A DNA stretch of 64,000 nucleotides from Bradyrhizobium barranii subsp. barranii (GCF_017565645.3 NZ_CP086136.1:3455501-3519500); one strand, 5' to 3'. Positions 51,262-60,700 are shown, counted from the first letter of the stretch. Numbers and translations: made by a program. Notes: generated by a model not told the origin, from the letters alone.

Positions 51262-52536
51262 GTGGATTTCTCATTGCCTGCCGATCTCGTCGCCTATCTC
51301 GGAGAGCTCGACCGATTCATCGAACGCGAGATCAAGCCGCTCGAACAGGCCGACGACAACATCCGCTTCTTCGACCATCGCCGCGAATGGGCGCGCACCG
51401 ATTTCGACAATGGCGGCCTGCCGCGCCATGAATGGGAAGCGCTGCTGCGCAAGGCCAAGGATCTCGCGGACGCCGCCGGCCATCTGCGCTTTCCGGTGCC
51501 GAAGCAATATGGCGGCAAGGACGGCTCCAACCTCTGGATGGCTGTGATCCGCGAGCATTTTGCCGCCAAGGGTCTCGGCCTGCACAACGATCTCCAGAAC
51601 GAGCACTCCGTCGTCGGCAATTTCCCCGTTGTCACCATGCTCGATCGCTATGGCCGCGACGACCAGAAGGCGATGATCGACGGTTCGATCAAGGGCAAGT
51701 ACCGCATCACCTTTGGCTTGACGGAGCCGCATCACGGCTCGGACGCCACCCACATGGAGACGCGTGCGGTGCCCGCGACCCGCGACAACGTCAAGGGCTG
51801 GATCATCAACGGCGAGAAGATGTGGACGACCGGCATGCATGTCGCCACGCATTGCGCGCTGTTCGCGCGCACGAGCGGCAATGACGGCGATGCCCGCGGC
51901 ATCACCTGCTTCCTGGTGCCGGCCAAGAGCCATGGCGTGAAGGTCGAGGAGTACATGTGGACCTTCAACATGCCCACCGACCATCCCCGCGTCAGCTTTA
52001 CGGACGTGTTCGTGCCTGAGGATGCGCTGTTCGGCGAAGTCGGGCGCGGCCTGTCGCTGGCGCAGTGCTTTGTCCATCAGAACCGCATCCGCCAGGCGGC
52101 AAGCTCGCTCGGCGCTGCCGTCTACTGCATCAACGAGAGTGTCAAATACGCGCGCGAGCGAAAGCCGTTCGGCAAGGCGCTCGCCGAGAATCAGGCGATC
52201 CAGTTCCCGCTGGTCGAGCTCGCGACCCAAGCCGAGATGCTGCGCCTGTTGATCCGCAAGACCGCATGGGAGATGGACCAGCTCAACGAGGAGCAGATCG
52301 AGCGCACGCTCTCCGACCGCGTCTCCATGTGCAACTACTGGGCAAACCGCCTCTGCTGCGAATCCGCCGACCGCGCCATGCAGGTCCACGGCGGCATGGG
52401 CTATTCACGCCACAAGCCGTTCGAGCACATCTACCGCCACCACCGCCGCTATCGCATCACGGAGGGCAGCGAGGAGATCCAGATGCGCAAGGTGGCGGGG
52501 TTCCTGTTCGGGTATATGGGGCCGGGGAAGCATTGA
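51262..52536 (+). CDS. Acyl-CoA dehydrogenase
   Basis: A 424-residue FAD enzyme starting at a GTG with GGGAGAGAG at good spacing. Flavin/substrate motifs are ITFGLTEPHHGSDATHM, WIINGEKMWTTGMHVATH and VHGGMGYSRHKPFEHIYRHH, ending in RITEGSEEIQMRKVAGFLFG. It performs the first oxidation of beta-oxidation. It has the long N-terminal helical part typical of proteobacterial dehydrogenases annotated as caiA-like. Its 212-base upstream region separates it from the divergent crotonase. It is a different subfamily from the 44900 gene. Confidence 0.9.
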   Translation: MDFSLPADLVAYLGELDRFIEREIKPLEQADDNIRFFDHRREWARTDFDNGGLPRHEWEALLRKAKDLADAAGHLRFPVPKQYGGKDGSNLWMAVIREHFAAKGLGLHNDLQNEHSVVGNFPVVTMLDRYGRDDQKAMIDGSIKGKYRITFGLTEPHHGSDATHMETRAVPATRDNVKGWIINGEKMWTTGMHVATHCALFARTSGNDGDARGITCFLVPAKSHGVKVEEYMWTFNMPTDHPRVSFTDVFVPEDALFGEVGRGLSLAQCFVHQNRIRQAASSLGAAVYCINESVKYARERKPFGKALAENQAIQFPLVELATQAEMLRLLIRKTAWEMDQLNEEQIERTLSDRVSMCNYWANRLCCESADRAMQVHGGMGYSRHKPFEHIYRHHRRYRITEGSEEIQMRKVAGFLFGYMGPGKH

Positions 52537-52560
52537 GCGGTTGCTGCGAAGCATCGCTGC

Positions 52561-52650
52561 CGTAGGGTGGGCAAAGCGGAGCGTGCCCACCGTTCTTGTT
52601 GCAAACGAAGAATGGTGGGCACGGCGCTTTGCGCCTTTGCCCACCCTACG
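52561..52650. repeat. Intergenic palindrome (CGTAGGGTGGGCA family), copy 3
   Basis: Shortest and cleanest copy; 18-base outer arms pair almost perfectly. It lies between the convergent dehydrogenase and acyl-CoA ligase genes. Confidence 0.85.
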
Positions 52651-52661
52651 GCACCGTGGGA

Positions 52662-54242
52662 TCAATTCACCCGCCGATCCTTCCCCGCCCAATACGGCTC
52701 GCGCAACTGCCGCCGCAAGATCTTGCCTGACGGATTCCGCGGCAGCGCCGGCAAGAACTCCACGCTCTTCGGCGTCTTGAACCCGGCAATGCGTTCGCGG
52801 GTGAAGTTGATGATGTCGGTGGCGGTCGCCTGCTTGCCGGGCTTCATCACCACCACCGCCCTCACCGCCTCGCCCCATTTGTCGTCGGGCACGCCGATCA
52901 CGGCGGCTTCCGCGACATCAGGATGATCGCACAGCGCGCTCTCGACCTCGGCCGGGTAGATGTTCTCGCCGCCGGAGATGATCATGTCCTTGATGCGGTC
53001 GTGGATGTAGAGGTAGCCGTCCTCGTCCATGTAGCCGGCGTCACCCGTGCGCAGCCAGCCATCGCCGCGCAGGGTCGAGGCGGTCGCTTCGGGCAGGTTC
53101 CAGTAGCCGGCCATGTTCGAGCCCGAGCGCGTCGCGATCTCGCCGACCTCGCGCGGCGGCAGTGGTTTGCCGTCCGCATCCAGGATCGCGATCTCGACGC
53201 CCGGCAGCGCCTTGCCGGCCGAGCGCATCCGCTCGAGGCCCTCGACGTGGTCCTCAGGCGGTAGCGCGACGATGGTGCCTGTCGTCTCGGTCATGCCGTA
53301 CATCTGCACGAAGCCGCATTTGAAGACCTCGATGCATTCCTTCAGCAGCGCCGCCGGAATCGGCGAGGCGCCATACAGCATGTATTTCAGCCGCGAGAAA
53401 TCGACCGTCTTCGCGCGCGGCTGCCGTACCACGAACTGCATCGCCGCCGGCACCATGAAGAGTTTTGTGATGCCCGACTGCTCGAAGAAATCCAAAACCT
53501 TGGTCGGATCGAACTCGCGCGCGATCACGCCGCGGGCGCCGTGATAGAGTCCCATCACGCCCCAGCCGGAGCCGCCGATGTGGAAGATCGGCATCGCCAC
53601 CAGCGACACGTCGTCGGTCGACCACCGGTTCCACTCCGGCTTGTCCTCGGCATTGCCGGTTTGTACCAGGTTGAGGAAGTTCGCATGCGACAGCATCGCG
53701 CCCTTGGGCTTGCCTGTGGTGCCCGACGTATAAAGCTGGATTGCGATGTCCCGGGTGTCGATCGGCACCCTGGGATCATCGCCGCTCTGCGCATCGCGCC
53801 AGGCCGTAAAATCCTGCCATTCCGGCGCGCCGCCTTCGGTGGTGATGACAGTGCGCACGCCAGGCAGCTGGCCCTTGATCTGGCGGACCTGCGCGATGAA
53901 CTCCGGCCCCACGAACAGCACCGGCGCCCTGCAATCCGCAACGATGAAAGCGACCTCGGGCCCTGCAAGCCGCCAGTTCACCGGCGCCATCACCACACCG
54001 GCCTTCATCGCGCCCATCAGCAGCTCGAAGTAGAGGTCGCTGTTCTTGCCGAGATAGGCGATGCGGTCGCCCTTCTCCACGCCCATCGCGATCAACGCGT
54101 TGGCGACCTTGTTGGTCTTGACGTCGAACTCGGCAAAGCTGGTGATGTGGCCCTCGAACTCGTAGGCGGTCGCGTTGCCGCGGCTGGTCGCGCGCTCGCG
54201 CACCATGTCGGCGAGATTCGCCAATGGCTGTGTGGTGGACAT
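52662..54242 (-). CDS. AMP-dependent acyl-CoA synthetase/ligase
   Basis: A 526-residue adenylate-forming enzyme. The P-loop is LYTSGTTGKPKGAM, the A5 motif is QMYGMTETTGT, the hinge is GWLRTGDAGYMDEDGYLYI with DRIKDMIISGGENIYPAEVE, and the catalytic lysine lies in NPSGKILRRQLRE. It activates a medium or long acid with CoA. The start at 54242 gives MSTTQPLANL with GGGAGAG upstream. It is on the minus strand, alone between the convergent dehydrogenase and the SDR gene. LvaE-like activation of a hydroxy or keto acid is one possible role. Confidence 0.92.
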   Translation of the reverse strand: MSTTQPLANLADMVRERATSRGNATAYEFEGHITSFAEFDVKTNKVANALIAMGVEKGDRIAYLGKNSDLYFELLMGAMKAGVVMAPVNWRLAGPEVAFIVADCRAPVLFVGPEFIAQVRQIKGQLPGVRTVITTEGGAPEWQDFTAWRDAQSGDDPRVPIDTRDIAIQLYTSGTTGKPKGAMLSHANFLNLVQTGNAEDKPEWNRWSTDDVSLVAMPIFHIGGSGWGVMGLYHGARGVIAREFDPTKVLDFFEQSGITKLFMVPAAMQFVVRQPRAKTVDFSRLKYMLYGASPIPAALLKECIEVFKCGFVQMYGMTETTGTIVALPPEDHVEGLERMRSAGKALPGVEIAILDADGKPLPPREVGEIATRSGSNMAGYWNLPEATASTLRGDGWLRTGDAGYMDEDGYLYIHDRIKDMIISGGENIYPAEVESALCDHPDVAEAAVIGVPDDKWGEAVRAVVVMKPGKQATATDIINFTRERIAGFKTPKSVEFLPALPRNPSGKILRRQLREPYWAGKDRRVN

Positions 54243-54318
54243 GTCTCTCCCGTGGCGTCTTGTTTTTATGCCTGGGAGTGTGGCGTCATCCGCGGGTGAA
54301 GACAAGATGGGAGAGGCC

Positions 54319-54482
54319 CCGCTGTCGTCCCGGACAAGCGCAGCGGAGCGGAGCGCAGATCCGGGACCTATAGCCACAGGGAGGAGTTGTGGCGCGAGAT
54401 CGGGGTTATGAGTCTTCGCCAAACCTCATCCTGGGGTTATGGGTCCCGGGCTCGCGCTATGCGCGCCCCGGGACGACAGCGG
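54319..54482. repeat. Intergenic palindrome (CCGCTGTCGTCCCGG family)
   Basis: Perfect 15-base outer arms at 54319-54333 and 54468-54482, with inner ATCCGGGACC/GGGTCCCGGG pairing. It occupies most of the 248-base gap between the synthetase and SDR genes, both on the minus strand. Confidence 0.85.
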
Positions 54483-54490
54483 TGAGAGCA

Positions 54491-55363
54491 TCACCCCCGC
54501 TTCGCCCGGTCCTTCTCGTTCTGCGCCATGATGCTCTCGCGCGCGGTTTTCCAGTCGTCGTCGCTCCAGTCGCGGAGCTGGTAGAAATTGCCGCCCATCG
54601 CCAGCGCCTGCGCGCCGTCCATCGCGATGGTCTCGCCGCTGATCCAGTCGCAGCCGCCGGAGATCACGAACACCGCGAGGTTCTGCAATTCCTCCATGGT
54701 GCCGACGCGGCCCATCGGGTTCATCGCCTTGGTGCGCGCGCCGGCTTCGTCGCCGGGCTTGATGCGCTTGCTCATGCCCTCGGTCGGGATCTCGCCCGGC
54801 GCGATCGTGTTGAGGCGGATGCCGTAGCGGCCCCATTCGGTCGCGAGCGACATCGTCATGGCGTGGATCGCCGACTTGCTCATCGCGGACGGTACCACGT
54901 AAGGTGAGCCGTTGCGCACCCAGGTCGTGGTGATGGAAACGACATTGCCGGGCTGCTTCAAGGCGATCCAGCGTTTGCCGACCGCATGGGTGACATAGAA
55001 CGTGCCGTGCATCACGATGTTGGCGACGGCATCGAAGCCGCGCGGCGACAGCTCCTCGCTGCGCGAGATGAAATTGCCGGCCGCGTTGTTGATGAGATCG
55101 GTGAGGGGAGCGTCACGAAAGATCGTCTCGATCATCTCTTCGACCGCGAGCGCGTTGCGGATGTCGACGCCGTGGCTGGTGACGCGGCCACCATGCAGGT
55201 CCATCAGCTCGGTCGCGGTCTCGTCGCACACGATCTTGCGCCGGCCGCAGATGTGCACCTCTGCTCCAAGCTGGAGGAAGCGCGCCGCCATCGACTTGCC
55301 GAGTCCGGTGCCACCACCGGTGACAAGGATGTTCCTGCCGGCCAGAAGATTTTCCTTGAACAT
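54491..55363 (-). CDS. SDR family, 2,4-dienoyl-CoA reductase-like
   Basis: A 290-residue SDR. The cofactor loop is VTGGGTGLGKS and NNAAGNF is normal. The active-site segment VVPSAMSKSAIHAM has serine in place of the YxxxK tyrosine, with lysine kept four residues later. That pattern, together with CGRRKIVCDE and APGEIPTEGM, matches peroxisomal/mitochondrial-type 2,4-dienoyl-CoA reductases, which reduce dienoyl-CoA with NADPH during degradation of unsaturated acids. It is divergent from the crotonase at 55469, whose isomerase-like active site would fit the same pathway. Confidence 0.88.
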   Translation of the reverse strand: MFKENLLAGRNILVTGGGTGLGKSMAARFLQLGAEVHICGRRKIVCDETATELMDLHGGRVTSHGVDIRNALAVEEMIETIFRDAPLTDLINNAAGNFISRSEELSPRGFDAVANIVMHGTFYVTHAVGKRWIALKQPGNVVSITTTWVRNGSPYVVPSAMSKSAIHAMTMSLATEWGRYGIRLNTIAPGEIPTEGMSKRIKPGDEAGARTKAMNPMGRVGTMEELQNLAVFVISGGCDWISGETIAMDGAQALAMGGNFYQLRDWSDDDWKTARESIMAQNEKDRAKRG

Positions 55364-55468
55364 GGCTGTTTCTCCCGTACGGATTGTCAGTTAATTGGTC
55401 GATTGACTAAATCCGGCCGCTGGCTTCCTGTAAAGCGGCACTGAACAAGAACAGGGGAGAATTCATCC

Positions 55469-56278
55469 ATGGAAGAGCGCGTCTCGATCTCGATCTCGGA
55501 AGGCGTCGCCGACGTGCGGCTGGTGCGCGCCGACAAGATGAATGCGCTCGATCAGGCGATGTTCGAGGCCCTTGTTGCCGCAACTGACCGGCTTTCGAAG
55601 GAAAAGGGCGTGCGTGTCGTCGTGCTCTCGGGCGAAGGCCGCGCCTTCTGCGCCGGTCTCGACATGGGGCGTTTTGCCGCCATGAAGGAGAAGGGCGGCA
55701 ACGGAATTCCGGGTGGCGAAAATCGCGACCTCACGGCGCGTACGCACGGCCAGGCGAATTTTCCGCAACAGGCGGTGTGGGGCTGGCGCCAGTTGCCGGT
55801 TCCGGTGATCGCGGCCGTGCACGGCGTCGCTTTCGGTGGTGGGTTCCAGCTCTCGCTCGGTGCCGACATGCGCTTTCTCTCGGCCGATGCGCGGATGTCG
55901 GTGATGGAGATCAAATGGGGCCTCGTGCCCGACATGGCCGGCACGCCGATCCTGGCCTCGCTCGTGCGCGACGACATTTTGCGCGATCTCACCTACACCG
56001 GCCGCATCTTCTCCGCACAGGAGGCGATGAGCTACGGCCTCGCGACGCGCATCTGCGACGACCCCCGCGCCACGGCTCTCGAAGTCGCGCGCGAAATCGC
56101 CGGCAAGAGCCCCGATGCGATCCGCGCCGCAAAGCGCCTGCTCAACAATCTCTCGGTCGATCCGGGCCCGGCGCTGCTCGCCGAGTCGGTCGAGCAGCAG
56201 AAGCTGATCGGCAGTGCGAACCAGACCGAAGCGGTGCGCTCCAATCTGGAGAAGCGCGAGGCGAGGTATGTAGACTGA
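55469..56278 (+). CDS. Enoyl-CoA hydratase/isomerase family protein (dienoyl-CoA isomerase-like signature)
   Basis: A 269-residue crotonase with GRAFCAGLDMGRF and GVAFGGGFQLSLGADMRF. Gln replaces the first hydratase glutamate, while MEIKWGLVPDMAG keeps a Glu and an Asp eight residues apart, the spacing used by delta3,5-delta2,4-dienoyl-CoA isomerase. It is therefore likely an isomerase, consistent with the dienoyl-reductase-like gene opposite. AGGGGAGA precedes the ATG. Confidence 0.88.
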   Translation: MEERVSISISEGVADVRLVRADKMNALDQAMFEALVAATDRLSKEKGVRVVVLSGEGRAFCAGLDMGRFAAMKEKGGNGIPGGENRDLTARTHGQANFPQQAVWGWRQLPVPVIAAVHGVAFGGGFQLSLGADMRFLSADARMSVMEIKWGLVPDMAGTPILASLVRDDILRDLTYTGRIFSAQEAMSYGLATRICDDPRATALEVAREIAGKSPDAIRAAKRLLNNLSVDPGPALLAESVEQQKLIGSANQTEAVRSNLEKREARYVD

Positions 56279-56287
56279 CAGGCTCTC

Positions 56288-56406
56288 CGTCATGGCCGGG
56301 CAGAAGCGCGAAGCGCGTCTTCGCGCTAGATGTCCCGGCCATCCACGTTCTTGGTCAGAAGCGGCAAGCAAGAACGTGGATCACCGGGACAAGCCCGGTG
56401 ATGACG
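56288..56406. repeat. Intergenic palindrome (CGTCATGGCCGGG family)
   Basis: Outer CGTCAT/ATGACG ends, an inner perfect 12-base pair ATCCACGTTCTT (56341-56352) / AAGAACGTGGAT (56370-56381), and two local hairpins. It lies between two plus-strand genes. Confidence 0.85.
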
Positions 56407-56446
56407 ACTAACTGGCAACGTCGCTAAACAACAAAGAAAAACAAAA

Positions 56447-57991
56447 ATGAGCGAAACGTCCCCATTCCTCGGCATCGTCTCCGGCGCCCGCCGCCGTACC
56501 CACGCCGAAGTCGCCAACCGCGCCGATTGCATCGCGAGCGGCCTCGCCAAAATCGGCGTCAAGCAAGGCGATTGCGTCTGCATGCTGATGCGCAACGATA
56601 TCGCCTTCCTCGAAGCGGCCTACGCCGCGATGCGGTTAGGTGCGTATGGTGTGCCGATCAACTGGCACTTCAAGCCGGAGGAGATCAACTACATCCTCGG
56701 GGATACCGGCACGTCCGTGCTGATCGGACATGCCGACATGCTACATGCCCTGCGCGATGCGATTCCGAAAGGCGTCACCGTGCTCAGCGTGCCGACCCCG
56801 CCGGAGATCCTGTCCAACTACAAGATCAATCCAGATCATCTGGTGACGCCGGACTTCGCGGTCGATTTCGAATCCTGGCTGGCGCAACACCAGCCCTATG
56901 ACGGCCCGGTCGTGCCGCAGCCCATGAACATGATCTACACGTCAGGGACAACGGGCCATCCCAAGGGCGTGCGGCGCAACGCACCGACGCCGGAACAGGC
57001 CGCGGCCGGCGAGCGCATGCGTGCGATGATCTATGGGCTCAAGCCCGGCGCCCGCGCGATCCTGCCGGGCCCGCTCTATCACTCCGCGCCGAACTCGTTC
57101 GGCATCCGCGCCGGCAAGCTCGACGGCGCGCTGGTGCTGATGCCGCGCTTCGAGGCCGAGGAGTTCCTGGACCTGATCGAACGATACAAGATCGACACCA
57201 TCTTCATGGTCCCGACCATGTTCATTCGCCTGATGAAGCTGCCGGAGGTGGTCCGCAAGAAATACGATGTCTCGTCGCTGCGCCACATCATCCATGCCGC
57301 CGCGCCATGTCCGGCCGACGTCAAGCGCGCGATGATCGAATGGTGGGGGCCGGTGATCTACGAATTCTACGGCTCGACCGAATCCAGCGCCGTCACCTTC
57401 GCGACCTCCGAGGATGCACTCAAAAAGCCCGGCACCGTCGGCAGGATTTCGCCCGGCGCCGAGCTGCGCTTCATCGGCGATGACGGCCGCGTGCTGGGCG
57501 TGGGCGAGATCGGCGAGATCTATTCCCGCATGGCCCAAATGGCTGACTTCACTTACCACAACAAGCCGGAGAAGCGCGCCGAGATCGACCGCGACGGCTT
57601 CATCACCTCCGGCGACGTCGGCTATATCGACGAGGACGGCTACGTCTTCATCTGCGACCGCAAGCGCGACATGGTGATCTCAGGCGGCGTCAACATCTAT
57701 CCGGCCGAGATCGAATCCGTGCTCCACGCCGTGCCCGGCGTGCATGATTGCGCCGTGTTCGGCATCCCCGATGCCGAGTTCGGCGAGGCGCTGATGGCGG
57801 TGGTCGAGCCGCAACCAGGTGTCACGCTCGATGCCGGCGATATCCGCACCCGGCTCAAGGGCTCGCTCGCCGACTACAAGGTGCCCAAGCACATCGAGAT
57901 CCGCACGAGCCTGCCGCGCGAAGACTCCGGAAAAATATTCAAGCGCCGCCTGCGTGATCCCTATTGGGAGCAGGCGGGGCGGAAGATTTGA
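56447..57991 (+). CDS. Acyl-CoA synthetase (AMP-forming)
   Basis: A 514-residue adenylate-forming ligase. Motifs: IYTSGTTGHPKGVRR, FYGSTESSAVT, FITSGDVGYIDEDGYVFI, DRKRDMVISGGVNIYPAEIE and the lysine in EDSGKIFKRRLRD. The N-terminus is short, beginning near the first nucleotide-binding strand, as in FadD13/CaiC-like enzymes. No Shine-Dalgarno is visible before the ATG, which follows an A-rich stretch. It is separated from the crotonase downstream only by a palindromic repeat, so the two may share a transcript. Confidence 0.9.
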   Translation: MSETSPFLGIVSGARRRTHAEVANRADCIASGLAKIGVKQGDCVCMLMRNDIAFLEAAYAAMRLGAYGVPINWHFKPEEINYILGDTGTSVLIGHADMLHALRDAIPKGVTVLSVPTPPEILSNYKINPDHLVTPDFAVDFESWLAQHQPYDGPVVPQPMNMIYTSGTTGHPKGVRRNAPTPEQAAAGERMRAMIYGLKPGARAILPGPLYHSAPNSFGIRAGKLDGALVLMPRFEAEEFLDLIERYKIDTIFMVPTMFIRLMKLPEVVRKKYDVSSLRHIIHAAAPCPADVKRAMIEWWGPVIYEFYGSTESSAVTFATSEDALKKPGTVGRISPGAELRFIGDDGRVLGVGEIGEIYSRMAQMADFTYHNKPEKRAEIDRDGFITSGDVGYIDEDGYVFICDRKRDMVISGGVNIYPAEIESVLHAVPGVHDCAVFGIPDAEFGEALMAVVEPQPGVTLDAGDIRTRLKGSLADYKVPKHIEIRTSLPREDSGKIFKRRLRDPYWEQAGRKI

Positions 57992-58000
57992 GAAAGAACC

Positions 58001-58123
58001 CGTAGGGTGGGCAAAGCGACTTGTCCGCCGTAGCTCAACGAGCGAAGGCGGAAGCGTGCCCACCATGGCGATCGCAGGTACCGAAGGTGGGCACGGCGCA
58101 AACGCGCCTTTGCCCACCCGACG
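58001..58123. repeat. Intergenic palindrome (CGTAGGGTGGGCA family), copy 4, with inserted hairpin
   Basis: Same outer and inner arms as the 38160 copy, but 33 extra bases containing TCCGCC...GGCGGA and GCTC/GAGC pairing interrupt the left half after CAAAGCGA. The insert ends so that the original AGCGTGCCC continues exactly. Confidence 0.85.
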
Positions 58124-58148
58124 AGGGACACGCAGGGAAACATTCATT

Positions 58149-58943
58149 ATGAGCGACGCTGCCAAGGAAGTGCTGTACGAAGTCGCCGACCACATCGCGG
58201 TGATCACGCTGAATGCGCCGGAGCGCATGAACACGATCTCCGGCCCGATGCTGAACGATCTGGCGCGGCTGCTGACCGAGGCCAATGAGGACCGCAACGT
58301 CCGGGTCGTGATCCTCACCGGCAAGGGGCGAGCATTCTGCGCCGGCCTCGATTTGCGCAAGGAGCGCGACGGCAATGGCCTCAGTGCCGCGTCCTCGCCG
58401 ACCACGATCAATCTGCGCAACACGCCGCCGACCGTGCTTCAGGCTATGGACAAGCCGACCATCTGCGCCGTCAACGGCGGCGCCGCCGGTTACGGCATGG
58501 ACACCGCGCTCGGCTGCGACATCCGCATCATGGCGGAGTCCTCGAAACTCGCCGCCGCCTTCGTCAAGCGCGGCGTCGTGCCGGAATCCGGCGGCACCTG
58601 GCTGCTGCCGCGGATGCTCGGCTGGGCCAAGGCTTCCGAGCTGATCTTCACCGGTCGGACGCTCAGCGCCCGCGAGTGTCTGGACTGGGGCCTCGCCAAC
58701 GAGGTCGTGCCGGATGCCGACCTGATGGGCCGCACCCGCGCCATCGCCCGCGAAATCGCAGCCAACGCGCCGCTCGCGGTGCAGGCCTCCAAGCGCATGA
58801 TGCGGATGGGCCTCAACGAGAACTTCTCCGATCACGTTCACCACGTCTACCTCCAGCTTCTGCCGCTGTTCAAGACACAGGACATGGCCGAGGGCATGAA
58901 GGCGTTCATGGAGAAGCGCGAGCCGAAATTCGAGGGACGGTAG
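58149..58943 (+). CDS. Enoyl-CoA hydratase/isomerase family protein
   Basis: A 264-residue crotonase with GRAFCAGLDLRKE and GGAAGYGMDTALGCD. Asp stands at the first hydratase-glutamate position; the second active-site segment AFVKRGVVPESGGTWLLPR carries Glu where PaaG-type enzymes have Asp. The reaction is therefore uncertain (hydratase, isomerase or dehydratase). ATG 58149 gives MSDAAKEVLYEV. It follows the synthetase and a repeat, on the same strand. Confidence 0.88.
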   Translation: MSDAAKEVLYEVADHIAVITLNAPERMNTISGPMLNDLARLLTEANEDRNVRVVILTGKGRAFCAGLDLRKERDGNGLSAASSPTTINLRNTPPTVLQAMDKPTICAVNGGAAGYGMDTALGCDIRIMAESSKLAAAFVKRGVVPESGGTWLLPRMLGWAKASELIFTGRTLSARECLDWGLANEVVPDADLMGRTRAIAREIAANAPLAVQASKRMMRMGLNENFSDHVHHVYLQLLPLFKTQDMAEGMKAFMEKREPKFEGR

Positions 58944-59030
58944 GCGCCGCCTGATCGCGCACGCTGGAGTAGCAATCAGTAATCGGCTCGGCTAGGTTGA
59001 CGTTCCCACGCCAACCGCTTGCGATCGCCG

Positions 59031-60110
59031 ATGCCCTTATACCGCGCCAGCTTCTTCGAAGTTCCTCATGCGGCCCTTTACGCGCTGATGACGGTGACCG
59101 TCCTGGCGTCGGGATTCTGCTTCATCCAGGCAGGCAGTCCGGCGGCGCCGGCAGAGTTGCTGTATCGCTATGGCGGCATGTATTCGGGCGCAATCGCGCG
59201 GCATGAGTACTGGCGCCTGCTCGCCTATGGCTTCCTGCATGTCAACTTCGTCCACCTCACCATGAACATGTTGTGCCTCGTGCTGTGGGGCGGACATCTC
59301 GAGCGGCGAGTGGGACCGGCCTATTTCCTCATCATCTATCTCTGCGCGATGGTGTTCGGCGCCGTCATCGGCAATGGCATCCATTCCACGCCCTATTTGA
59401 CTGTCGGCGCGTCCGGCGCCACGTCGGGCATTTTGGGTGCGCTGCTCTGCCTGTGGATCCTCGGCAAGCTCGACGTCAGGTTCGACTTCTTCGCCATCAA
59501 CATCGGATTGAACATCGCGTTTGCGCTCGGCAATTCGCGGATCGACTGGGGCGTCCATCTCGGCGGCTTTGCGGCCGGATTGATCGCCTGCGCATTGCTG
59601 GACCTCATCGAGAAGGCGAATCCTTACGCGCTTCGTTGCAAATTTCCCGAAGCCGTGAAGGTCAATCTCACTCTGTTGGCCTGTGTTGCTGCTGCGTGGG
59701 CTTGGAGCGGTCAGGCCATCGCCGCCGGGATTTCCGGATGGGGCCTGGCCATCGTTGTCGTGGTCGCATGCTGTGCGGTCGTGAAGGTGGTTGATCTCGT
59801 CCTCTCCATGAAGAAGGGTCTTGCGATCGTCGTGGTCGCCCTGGCTGGAGCGAATGCTGTCACCATCCTGCTGTGCGGTTTGGCTCTGGCATCTTCTTGC
59901 AGTCCGCGCTGGCCAACCGGGTCCGTTCCACTCGATAATCTTCTCGTCATATTCTGTCCCAATCCTGTTCTGATCTCGGGGCTGGCCGCGATCGGTGCCG
60001 CCGCGCTGACGCTGTGGCTCTGTGCAAGGGAAATTTCGCGCGGGATCGAGGATGTCGGATTTGTCGGCACATCGCTGCGTGCCGAACGCAGCCGGCGTCA
60101 TGGACTATGA
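59031..60110 (+). CDS. Rhomboid family intramembrane serine protease
   Basis: A 359-residue membrane protein. The rhomboid core (residues about 15-195) carries the loop-1 region GFLHVNFVHLTMNML with the conserved His and Asn, the catalytic serine motif GASGATSG, and the catalytic His in WGVHLGGFAAGL. About four further hydrophobic segments follow (195-340), an added C-terminal module unlike the compact GlpG form. It cleaves transmembrane substrates. I use the ATG at 59031; a TTG 12 bases earlier is possible. No clear operon partner. Confidence 0.9.
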   Translation: MPLYRASFFEVPHAALYALMTVTVLASGFCFIQAGSPAAPAELLYRYGGMYSGAIARHEYWRLLAYGFLHVNFVHLTMNMLCLVLWGGHLERRVGPAYFLIIYLCAMVFGAVIGNGIHSTPYLTVGASGATSGILGALLCLWILGKLDVRFDFFAINIGLNIAFALGNSRIDWGVHLGGFAAGLIACALLDLIEKANPYALRCKFPEAVKVNLTLLACVAAAWAWSGQAIAAGISGWGLAIVVVVACCAVVKVVDLVLSMKKGLAIVVVALAGANAVTILLCGLALASSCSPRWPTGSVPLDNLLVIFCPNPVLISGLAAIGAAALTLWLCAREISRGIEDVGFVGTSLRAERSRRHGL

Positions 60111-60173
60111 CCGCGGAGGTCGTGCTATAAGAGGGCTCATTGACCCCGGATCATCCCAAGGTTCCTAAATCTA

Positions 60174-60578
60174 ATGGCCCCCGTTTCCATTCTGCTCAAC
60201 GTGATCTGGATTCTCATCGGCGGTGCCTGGATGGCATTCGGCTGGCTGGTGGCTTCCGTCATCATGGCCATTACCATCATCGGCCTTCCCTGGGCGCGGG
60301 CGGCGTTCAACATCGCGGTCTACGCCCTGCTGCCGTTCGGCTCGCGCGCGGTCAACCGCGACGAGGTCACCGGTATGGGCGATATCGGCACCGGCCCGCT
60401 CGGGGTGATCGGGAACATTATCTGGTTCGTGCTGGCCGGCTGGTGGCTGGCACTCGGCCACGTGCTGACAGCCGTGATCTTCGCCGTCACCATCATCGGC
60501 ATTCCCTTTGCCTGGGCCCATCTGAAGCTCGCGGGGATCGCGCTCTGGCCGATCGGCAAGGTGATCGTGCCGGCCTAG
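60174..60578 (+). CDS. YccF domain inner-membrane protein
   Basis: A 134-residue membrane protein made of two related YccF halves: [20 protein letters not shown] and [20 protein letters not shown], each followed by a short PFGS/WPIGK turn. Four hydrophobic segments are visible. Function unknown in all family members that I know of. It starts 63 bases after the rhomboid gene and precedes ppc. Confidence 0.85.
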   Translation: MAPVSILLNVIWILIGGAWMAFGWLVASVIMAITIIGLPWARAAFNIAVYALLPFGSRAVNRDEVTGMGDIGTGPLGVIGNIIWFVLAGWWLALGHVLTAVIFAVTIIGIPFAWAHLKLAGIALWPIGKVIVPA

Positions 60579-60700
60579 CCGCAAGGAGTGATCGTCCCTT
60601 TCAGTGTGCGCCGCCCCCAACTTCATCTTGCGCTGCGGCAAAAAACTTGCACACTCGGCGGAGCCGGGCAGCGAAGCGAGCTCGAACAAGGAAGCGAGCC

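Noticed and set aside
38160..58123. Repeated palindromes as a CRISPR array
   Set aside because: Copies are single, kilobases apart and self-complementary, with no regular spacers and no cas genes.
60140..60700. N-terminal extension of PEP carboxylase through the YccF gene
   Set aside because: The frame is merely open. Homology starts at [10 protein letters not shown] (60701), which has a good ribosome-binding site, and the upstream part lies on top of the YccF protein.
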